From: Salinirubellus litoreus
GTDB taxonomy: Archaea > Halobacteriota > Halobacteria > Halobacteriales > Haloarculaceae
NCBI RefSeq assembly: GCF_037335815.1
Contig: NZ_CP147841.1
Span: 744,001-808,000 of the forward strand
Direction: 5' to 3'
DNA length: 64,000 bases
Shown here: one piece after another, positions 20,201-27,600 of the stretch
How positions within the stretch are numbered: position 1 is the first letter of the stretch
Layout of the letters: each line of letters opens with the position of its first letter
Program-made: the position numbers and the translations under genes
Notes under the pieces: model-generated
What the model was told of the DNA's origin: nothing
The model's database searches: none
Seen by the model: only the letters and a program-made list of their open reading frames with translations

Positions 20201-21054
20201 CGGGTGGGAACGATGTTCTCTTCGATGGCGTTCACCAGGGCCGAGCGTAGCGCCTCAGATCCCTTCTCGAGAAGGGTTTCGAGCTCGAGAGAGAAGTCCA
20301 GCCGCCCCCAGCCGTAAAAGGATTCCGTGGGCAGGTTCGTATCTTGGGCGTGTCGAGACGCGGCGGCGAGAACCGTTATGTGCTGGCGGTCAGCCCCCGT
20401 CTCCTGTGCTAAGAAGTCGACGTCTTTATCCGTAAGTTCGGCCGGCTGTAGGCCCTCTAAGACCGGCTCTAACTCAGCCAAGAGCCGCTCGTATTCAGGG
20501 AGCTTTGGCTCATCGCTGGGGTCGACTACGAGATCAACCACCGCGACGGGCGGAGCGTTGAAAAAGGTCTCCGAAACGGCCAGCTTCTCACCTTCTTTGT
20601 CGAACGCGCGTACCACAAGGTCGGCACGCTCCTTCTCTCCTCGGGCGAATTGCTCTGCAGTGTAGGTGATCTCGTACGCCCCCCGCTCATCGGAGTGGAC
20701 CTCTCCCAGTTGTTGCTGCTGACGTAGATCCTGATCGGTGACCCGAATCGTGGTGCGAGGAAGCGGCTCGCCGTCCTGCTGACGCACCGTCCCACTGACG
20801 GTGAATCGCTCCGGTTGCTGCGAGTCCACGGCCGCGTTGATCGCCTGCGCCGTCCGCTCGTCTACCTCGCCGGTTCGCTCTAACCCGTGTCGCTCTTGGA
20901 ATTCCTCGACCACTCCGCGTGTTTTCGTGCCGAAGAACCCTTCGTCGATCTCGGAAGACGGGAGAGTGAAACCTAATGCCTGTAACTCCTCATGGAGTAA
21001 CTCTACGTCAGGGCCTTTCATCCTGACACGCAATTCTCGGCCCTGGAGGTTCAT
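11284..21054 (-). CDS. Tc toxin (ABC toxin) subunit A-like giant protein
   Basis: A 3256-residue protein with the plan of a Tc-toxin A subunit. Residues ~5-76 form a peptidoglycan-binding-type domain (GxDVxxLxxxLxxLG...FG..T...V..FQ). Two transthyretin-like beta domains follow (~84-132, ~326-365). Near 570 is CSCRDCEAAVSPLAYLAELL, a TcA/SpvA-type phrase. Long helical blocks follow, with a neuraminidase-like beta region at ~1650-1880. Residues ~2510-2560 carry a TcA landmark (KMRTCRNIAG). A long coiled-coil pore region (~2620-2870) contains a Ser/Thr-rich hydrophobic tip (LSVPDSISVSASITG). The end (~2870-3130, QADYWEAPLGMG, then DLYAFETDERKLQL) matches the TcB-binding domain. In bacteria TcA pentamers bind cells and form the translocation channel. 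It is larger than most bacterial TcAs. It is divergent from the fused TcB-TcC gene. No signal peptide is seen. The function is inferred from the family. Confidence 0.92.
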   Translation of the reverse strand: MNLQGRELRVRMKGPDVELLHEELQALGFTLPSSEIDEGFFGTKTRGVVEEFQERHGLERTGEVDERTAQAINAAVDSQQPERFTVSGTVRQQDGEPLPRTTIRVTDQDLRQQQQLGEVHSDERGAYEITYTAEQFARGEKERADLVVRAFDKEGEKLAVSETFFNAPPVAVVDLVVDPSDEPKLPEYERLLAELEPVLEGLQPAELTDKDVDFLAQETGADRQHITVLAAASRHAQDTNLPTESFYGWGRLDFSLELETLLEKGSEALRSALVNAIEENIVPTRLRESLDSIMDGVEQLRIEEGLLVAHEVIGRLLTEDTSKTLEGVTIHGFDLDASPEPRDLGREITDSNGLFTLLYFAPRQESAVDHEEGTEDVRRLRVHIIAKDGTELANAEISAPREQKEVVEIHAPAEEGKTVTEVAETTNVERPADLLLTLSEHNVETLADIRREGGITHLDGVDPEHPGIPTLEAHARLSTLSTDTEFNSDLIDEGLDNIADIAGHTRADFVGTNWEVLGDVGASSVRVEADVQKQFLNNLIASYRANHASGFPSALSDSIPEADLDALFPNTCSCRDCEAAVSPLAYLAELLDYTVTYLKQENDQGNAVAVTLADLTERFHQPFGDLPTACDEVEREVCQVRVCIDVLRRYLAASELPPSDSAAEARLAEEHEKYLEDAYTAILTELGTSFDEIRTARTAGPEIRLVLADRLGIPRDAVDRLFLDPDTSATNADALTEPALEQLFGLVDTTRDPLSEGAKRGDDSEQITHWNLDGVEWTRHTDPDGTIYVSLTGAPAVDGVRVELFSDPDRTALVAAGERTTATGPVTVATVDEGALLGKVDVDYVADTDTVEIIAIPYLLSARLQSLRDRWLKQDWPTDPYRDDAEAPLPIIDPDLIGPDDLREPEAGATAFDLWLKRREWVDERLDELAGPTETAVDEDGADVEMPDVAALFDRMYQPVTYDTTDVTPWADTMPPDTFSTLRDDLTQGNASDVETTAIRLHEELHLTVEAFNRLVALRDKATAWVADPRRDPVTDEEWRAFFSILVQAQKQALYTTWIDEEGDQPVAFGPELFWISLREPAVGDWPPVMPTEEPLIDPEKRDRKDLAESTVGQTAIDLLDDRHSELETIREELSDAYENDGFETLLRQALGHEQPGDSLQHDLDNLRDDLHSNDPAVAAEAQSRLEDDLHLTLEMFERLMDVRAEANDPDPANRPTTEAIEEIVALLVSARKEKHEYDDWQAKEAAEGLVYWNTLKARLARWRATTQARSEWQQALQRRSQTPHIDPDLIRANDLQDSLTGEAAELWQARREFVKTQADALEAVRDDEETTDVAAFDANFEDSVGVPATELEVLAARRDAGEDIEPRLEQLHLTNESFEYLLGIRRAAKDEAPILDEEWTSVDAILVQVRKRREFASWRRQEREHHITLGPDVFQIPEPPALEFPPPQPEPLPDWRATVSARREWEQTLQSRIDQTQSAADELHGTVSAVEEDVLLQLRDALIEASDADGLTPDARANVLSDELLIDTRADGCQLTTRAAQAGTTLQLLLWSVRTNQLQDTHPDLLLDDDDFDEAWEWLGSYEAWRAAMLVFLYPENVLLPSLRSRQTPAFRQLVTETRTNTRLTPEDACEAANAYADYFRDVCTLTLEASVVARTDAYDDGCRARSFEGDRHFVYLFATGGATDTVYYSRYDPHDETPHAQSFWTPVPGLKRGSEVVGATTYAITDEERYVYLFVRVQDAGAHQLVYIRYDLAGDEWIDKATDLEAPEDATRFSAAVKQRNRENEPPHLAIFSSGGAIYERLLNQAGTDWEDGDWDPLVGRLKAREFSELHAMIEPAPDEYYLITRGRSSQLFYRLFGERDDGMWRALTPEFNTYLGAFPWPGSEHVYAFSRQRNGTPTRYMSLQRSPSPLRRRTISTFDEDSKGFDHWLQGVTGLSLAGSVIEDSTGYSGMNLLEFFTLERDEDPHGEHADFIYPHRGRLLIEWIAGKLEDEAESGWSAWKHADDLVRRLTEPHRSLKEVLLGLFERRLNELGISNDIPDTIRFKERDTSEEMISLGGFSGLNRIVLGSGSAPSELPSRVTYHQTTGTRGQEVVAPVMMMMRPINAPGAAREELWVGPEPRTVFVRSSVDRGENSSLTPTDPHSVAPDVTEPFELTEELSSDELQVRRAQIRDAFQHNADAPASVLAYLEEAYYFVPVHLALQLQQRTQYTAALDWFRTVYDYSGTGSRRKISHYLTQESSPTTGYERAAEWWLDPLNPHSIAGTRADTYTRFTLLSVVRCLLAFADAEFTRDTAEALPRARTLYTTALELLGRPELNQERPGCDNLIGELDIEIGPELNAWTPDQVAVWDEIKVTLRRIRDRRTLEAAITGVSRELVATNNDLPARLEAARSVVVEARATQPPSPRLAQVVETEPETTKEAHGILLRDPEIATAVRELSSTARRDHLRAVADISGIGMANLEADHATPAADKIRLPWLRQREDFLMVGGTARPADGDEPEPGIPIGGNMREAPALAGIAFVAPVHAVQVARAYAPWYLPAATFSFCVPPNPVLSTLRLTAELNLYKMRTCRNIAGDERQLEPYAAPTNTETGMPTIGGSGEIVLPETITLQPTPFRYDVLIERAKRLVGLAQQLEAAFLSTLEKRDAEYFQQLKARQELGLTRAGVRLQDLRIREAEDGVELAELQRRRAEIQVDHFQDLLNEGRIANEEIALNMLWLSLSVPDSISVSASITGPSVSSSYSPSGKLQTLANIFSTMASYERRRQEWQLQRNLARQDLRIGSQQIRLAHDRARVVGQERQIAELQAGHAAETAEFLATKFTNVELYDWMSGVLEGVYRFFLQHATSMANLAENQLAFERQEVPPPIVQADYWEAPLGMGAGYGTDDDDPDRRGLTGSTRLLRDVEELDLYAFETDERKLQLTKTISLAGLAPAEFQRFRETGVLRFDTPMDLFDRDFPGHYLRLIKRVRTSVIALIPPTEGIKATLSTTGLSRVVTGTDGRFQETRVNRPPESITLSSPNSDTGLFELTPQISEKLLPFESMGVATAWEFQLPKAANQFNFDTIADVLVTIEYTALESSVYREQVIQELDDTISADRPFSFRQEFADEWYDLNHPELVDPDTGAPMVVEFQTQREDFPPNIESCTVQHVVLYFVRQEGTVLEVSADLSFISDESAGSVGGRASSVDGVISTRRGNAGSWTGMIGTPTAGTWTLDLTEPLSDGRPVSEAIKNEEIEDILFVVTYQGRTPTWPS

Positions 21055-21641
21055 GACGTCCTGAGAGGAGTACGGGTGACACCAACATCCCCCACATTGA
21101 TGGCTGTGTTCGGGTAACGAATTGCCTCCTCTTTCGTGTCAAGTGATTGCATATTGGCCCAACCATATCGTCGAAAATATGGCGATTAATCGAAACAGAA
21201 GCATGTAAACAAGTTATACTTTTCGGTGCGATTATAAGATAGGAAAGAACGTTCTACGCCAATTTAGTACGGTTTTCTGAAAGAGAATATTAGGACATTT
21301 CTAGTAATGGATGGACATCCGAGTACAGCGGTGTTCCGCGGAAGGGGCGTTCATGTGTCACATGGAATTCTACGGACGCTCTGTGATGGCCGACCCGACA
21401 CCTCACCGGAAGACAACCCATACAGAGAGTGTTTTTCAAGGATTTCGGTTAGTAGTAAACACCCGGTACTGACCGCATTTAGCAATAAACGATGTGGACA
21501 ACCCCTGATCGAATATTTTGATACCACGGCGAGTTGTTCTTATCAGAAATGTATACGAAACATTTATTTCCAGTGAAAGGTTCCCTAGCAGGGTAGTACC
21601 TCGTCGGACAGTCTTGCCGATGGTGCTGTAGAAGAAGACTG
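21055..21641. promoter_or_regulatory. AT-rich divergent control region between tcA and tcBC
   Basis: A 587-bp spacer between the two toxin genes, clearly lower in GC than the genes themselves between about 21150 and 21600. It must hold both promoters. A TATA-like ttataaga occurs near 21233. A weak AGGA lies six bases before the TcA start. A spacer this long is unusual in this window and leaves room for regulators. No gene inside is convincing; one 89-residue frame (21307-21576) lacks haloarchaeal composition. Confidence 0.5.
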
Positions 21642-24600
21642 ATGAGCAATAAATCAGGCGTAGCCGAGCAGGTCATCTCGGTCCCAAACGGCGGTGGTGC
21701 CATAGCGGGCATGGGTGAGACGTTCTCACCGGACCTTCACACGGGAACCGGGAACTTTTCAGTCCCAATCGAGGTCCCAAACGGTCGAAACGGATTCCAG
21801 CCCGACCTGGCCCTGACGTATAGTACCGGGAACGGAAACGGCCCGTTCGGGCTCGGCTGGGCGCTTAGTGTCCCCGGCGTCGGTCGCAAGACGTCTGACG
21901 GGGTTCCGATCTACGACGATACAGAGGATACGTTCGTCCTCTCGGGGGCCGAAGACCTCGTCCCAGTCACGGTGGTTTCGAAGACCGAGGAGGACGAGCA
22001 GCGGACACGATATCGACCTCGGACCGAGGGATTGTTCGCTCGGATCGATCACCATCGGGGGCCGACCAGCGATCACTGGGAAGTATGGAGTAAGGACGGT
22101 CTCCGTAGCATCTACGGCACCCCGGGAGCTCGTGGGACGGACTCGGCGACAGTCGCAAAGCCACCGGACCGACAGAAGATTTTCGAGTGGCGGCTAACCC
22201 AGACGGTCGACCCGTTTGCGAACCGCATCATGTACCAGTACCGCCGGGATTCGGCGGGTCAAAAAGTGGAGGGCGATGGACCGCGTGCCCCCCCACGTCA
22301 GTGGGAGCAGTCATATCTTCAGCACATTCGGTACGTCGATGTCGACAACGATGGTGAGACGGAGTATCTCGTGTCAGTTACCCTCGACTACGAGGACCGT
22401 CCTGACCCCTTTTCCGTGCACCGATCAGGCTTCGAGATTCGCACCCGATGGCGGTGCACTCGTATTTCCATTCGAAGCCACGTTACGGAGGATGGAACGT
22501 ATCTCGAGGACGGCCGGCTCGTTCGGAGCTACGAGCTGCGCTATCTCGACGAGCGATCAAACGTGACCGAACGCCTCCCATTGAACGGAGTCTCGGTCCT
22601 AAGTCAGGTCCAAGTCATCGGCCACGACGGCAAGGAAACGCAAGACCTCCCACCGCTCGAATTCGGCTACGCGAAGTTCAGCCCCGAAGAGAGCGATTTC
22701 TTCCCGTTAGAAGGCAACCTCCCACCGCGCTCCTTGTCGTCGCCTGATCTCGAACTCGCGGATCTGTTCGGGAACGGCCTCCCGGATATCGTCCAATTGA
22801 ATGGATCAGTCCGCTACTGGCGGAACCTCGGCGGCGGCGTTTTCGCCGCCCCTCAGTCGATGCGGGAGAGCCCCTCTGGTGTTCGCCTCGGTGATCAGGG
22901 GACCCAGCTGATCGATGCCGACGGCGACGGACGAATCGACCTCCTTACGACGATCAACGGCCTCTCGGGATACTTCTCGCTTCAGCACGACGGCGAGTGG
23001 GACCGTCGGTCGTTCCGCGCCTACGACACAGCGCCGAGTTTCAACCTTGAGGGCCCGGAAGTACAACTGATCGATTTGGATGGCGATGGCGTCACCGATG
23101 CGCTCAGATCAGGGAGCCGATTCGAGTGTTTCTTCAACGATGCCGAGACTGGCTGGCATCGTACGCGGCAGGTGGCCAGAGACCAGCTCGATGTCTTCCC
23201 GAACGTCTCCTTTACGGACCAGCGGGTGCGGTGGGGAGATCTATCGGGGGATGGGTTACAGGATATCGTCCTCGTCCACGACGGGAATATCGAGTACTGG
23301 CCGAACCTCGGCCACGGGGATTGGGGAGCTCGCATCCACATGCGAAACAGCCCACGATTTCCCGGCGGGTACGACCCGAAGCGACTTCTGATTGGGGATG
23401 TCGATGGCGATGGTCTCGCCGATCTCGTCTACGTCGAGGACAACCATCTCGTCCTATGGATCAACCAGAGCGGCAACCAGTGGAGCGACCCGATCGAGAT
23501 CGACGGCACGCCCTCGGCAACCGATATGGACGCCGTTCGAGTCGTTGACCTCCTCGGGACGGGTATCGCGGGCGTCCTTTGGAGCGCGGATTCCCGTAAT
23601 GGGCGGTCCCAGGCGTTCTTCCTCGATCTCACCGGTGGGGCGAAGCCATATCTGCTCTCCGAGATGGACAACCACATGGGTGCGCTCACTCGTGTCGAGT
23701 ACACCCCCTCGGTCGAATTCTACCTTGAGGACCAGAAGCATCCAGACACACGGTGGCAGACATCGCTCCCGTTTCCGGTCCAGACAGTGTCGCGTGTGGA
23801 AGCGATCGATCAGGTCTCCGGTGGGAAGCTCACGACCGAGTACTGCTATCACCAGGGGTACTGGGACGGCGTCGAACGGGAGTTCCGCGGGTTCGGCATG
23901 GTCGAGCAGTTCGATACCGAGCGGTTTGAGGACTACGACGGGCCCGGATACCACGACCATCCTGGCGATGTAAACGAGGAGCAGTTCTCTCCGCCCACGC
24001 TGACGAAGACGTGGTTCCACCAGGGTCCGATCCGTGCGGAAGGCGGCAACTGGTACGAGGCGGACTACGGTGCCCAGTACTGGCCAGGCGATCCACAGAT
24101 GTTCGATCGCGCCGGCTCATTCGAGGCACTCTTTCGAGTCCGGCATCTCACCCGACGCGACGAGCGCGATGCCCTGCGGACACTTCGGGGACGAGTATTG
24201 CGGACGGAACTGTACGCGCTCGACGAAACGGCACGTTCGGACCGGCCATACACGGTCACCGAGCAGTCGTACCGTGTTCGAGAGATCCGCGCAGACGATG
24301 CAGACGGCGGAGGCGGCGAGGTACTCGATACGGACCGCCGGGTGTTCTTCCCACACTCGGTCGCGAGTCGGACCACGCAGTGGGAGCGCGGTGACGACCC
24401 GATGACACAGCACTCGTTTACCGGTGGGTACGACGAGTACGGCCAGCCACGGTACTCGATCGAGGTCGCCGAACCCCGGACGCCGACAGGTGACGACCCC
24501 GACGAACCGAATCCGTTCCTCGGAACCTACGCAATCACCGAGTTCGCGGCCTTGACCGACGATGACCAGTACATGGTTGACCGCCCAATCAGAAGCACTA

Positions 24601-27600
24601 CCTACGAAATTAGCGATAGGGACGCCGAGAGCGTCTTCGAAATTCGAGACGCGCTGGTGCCGGGCCTCGACGACGCGCTCGAAGCTGGGTCATTGCCAGA
24701 CGGGAATCTCGTCGGCCAGTCGGTGACGTTCTACGATGGTCCCGCCTTCACCGGCCTCCCGTTCGGCGAACTCGGACAGTTCGGGGCCGCCGTTCGGACC
24801 GAGACGCTCGTGCTCACCGACGATGTCCTCGCCGATGCGTATCCCGCTGGAGACGAGGTGTTCGACGGTGAGTCGCTCCCGTACTTCGCACCCGATGGCA
24901 CACCGGCATGGCCCGACGGAGTCGAGCACCCGGATCCATATCCCGAGGCATTCAATGAGCGGTACGGACAGCGGATCGACGAGACCAGGGCAAACGAGGC
25001 TGTTCCACCTGCCGAACGATTGACGGTCACACCGCTCGGATATGGATTCTCAGACGGGGAGGCTGAGGCGCCGTTCGTCCGCGGGTACTACATCGCGACC
25101 GACCGCCGAGCGTACGACGTCCAGCCGGACACGGATGGAGGACGTGGGCTGGTGCGGGAAACACTCGGACCACTCGGCTTCGAACATGACGGAACCCTCC
25201 AGCACCGATCGCGTATCGAATACGACGCGTTCGAGTTCCTCCCTGTGGAGGCCATTAATCCGGTCGGGCTAACGACCCGCGTCAGGGCGTACGACTACCG
25301 GACGTTCCAGCCCCTGTCGATCGTCGACGCGAACGAAAACCGGACCGCTTTCGGGTACACACCGCTCGGACTGCTTCGGTACACTGCGGTCATGGGACAG
25401 GAAGACGTCGACGAGGGGGATACGCTGGACCAACCGGGGACGGTCTTCACGTACGATCTTGCGGCATTCGACGAGAGTCCCCTCGACTATCGGCAACCGG
25501 TCTCCGTGCATACGGCGACACGCGAGCGACACCAACAACCGGCCCTGTCACCGCAGGAACTGGATGATCTCACGTTCGAGGAGGAAGTGGACGCTCATCC
25601 CGAGCACTTCATTCAGACTCGGGAGTACTCCGACGGATTCGGTCGGCTGGTACAGACTCGAACACAGGCGGAGGATGTCGTCTTCGGTGATTCGACGTTC
25701 GGGAGTCAGGATCTCTTCGTCGACCAGATGATCGTCGTTCGAGACGACGGTGGTTTCGATCCAGGAGGTTTGGAAGATCTCTCAGGGCATTCGGTTGGTG
25801 TTCGGGTCGGCGCAACGAGCGAGTGGGTTGCGAAGGAGCGTCTGGTAGCCGAAGGTATCCTTTCCGAGGAGGAACTCAAAGGGTACCCGAACTATCCAGC
25901 GGCGATCAACGCGCTCATTGCCGGTGACATTGATGCGGTCGTTCTGGACGAGGCGATCGCCTCGGGGTTCACGAACCAACGGCCGGTCCGGACCACGTTC
26001 CCGATCACGCCGAAGGAAGCCGTCGGCGAGGTACTTACAGACGGGGAGGGACCGCGAGTCGTGGTCAGCGGCTGGCAGACCTTCGACAACAAGGGGAACG
26101 TGGTCGAACAGTACGAACCGTTCTACGCGACTGGCTGGGACTACCTCTCACGTGAGGAAGCCGAGGCTGAACAGCCTATGTTGTTCGGCCAGAAGGCGAC
26201 GATGTACTCCGACCCGCGTGGGCAAGTCATCCGGACTGTAAACCCAGACGGTTCGGAGCAGCGGATGCTCTTCGGCACGCTCGAGGAGAAGCTGCTCGAC
26301 GAGCCGGATGAATACACACCGACGCCTTGGGAGGGCTTCACCTACGATGCGAACGACAACGCCGGACGCACGCACGGAGAGGATCCGAACCTCGCCATCG
26401 ACGCACACTTTCACCCACCAGAGGGGTACCAACACCACTGGGACACGCCAGCCAGCAGTGTCGTTGATGCGTTGGGGAGGACAGTCGAAACCGTCGAGCG
26501 AAATCGGCGTTCGATAGAAGATCCGGTCGATTTCCTCCGAATCTCGACAACCTACGACATTCGAGGCAACGTGTTGACAGTAACTGATGCGATGGACCGC
26601 AAAGCGTTCAGCTACAACTACGACTTGGCGGATTCCCCACTTCGCATCGACAGTATCGATGCGGGGATTCGCGTGACAGTCCTCGACGCAGTCGGGAACG
26701 AGGTCGAACGCCGGGACAGTAAGGGAGCGATCGTCCTCCAAGCGTATGACGAACTGAATCGGCCAGTCCGACTGTGGGCCCGGGATGGTGGTCCGGAGGC
26801 CGATGAGGACGAACTACCGACGCTTCGCGAGTACCTCGTTTACGGAGATGGACCGGATGCGGGCTCCCAGAATCCGAGTCCCGACGATCCCTTCGTGGCG
26901 GAAGCCATGGAGCGGAATTTGCTGGGAGCACTGGTCCGACACTACGACGAAGCAGGTCTCGTGACCGTTCACGAATACGATTCCATGGGGAATCTACTCG
27001 AGAAAGAACGTCGTGTCATCAACAACGACGTCATCCCAGACGAACTCCCTGTCGACTGGCTTCCGCCGGACACGACGCTGGACGATCGTGAAGCCCTCCT
27101 GCTTGACGAGACCGGATACGTGACGAACTTGACCTATGATGCTCTGGGCCGTGTCCTGACGGTACGATATCCAGAAGACGTCGACGGTGATCGAAAGGAG
27201 CTCCACCAGACGTACAACCGTGCTGGTACGCTCGAACACGTCGAACTCGTGCGTAGCTTGGGGACAGTCGACGAGTCGGCGGAGACGTACGTCGAGCATA
27301 TCGCCTACGACGCGAAGAGTCAGCGGACGCTTGTCGCGCTCGGAAACGGGGTGATGACACGTTACGCGTACGACCCGCGAACGTTCCGCCTCTCACGCCT
27401 GCGTTCCGAGCGGTACACGAATCCACAAGGAACCGAACACGAATACGTCCCGACCGGCGAACCACTGCAGGACCTCAATTACGAGTACGACCTGGTCGGA
27501 AACATCACGACACTCCGTGACCGAACGCCCGACAGCGGGATTATCGATTCAAACCTGGGGCGTCACGCACTAGATCGCGGGTTTGAGTACGACTCCACTT

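Noticed and set aside
21307..21576. 89-residue ORF between the two toxin genes
   Set aside because: Not haloarchaeal in composition, Cys/Ser-rich, and it lies in the AT-rich control region.
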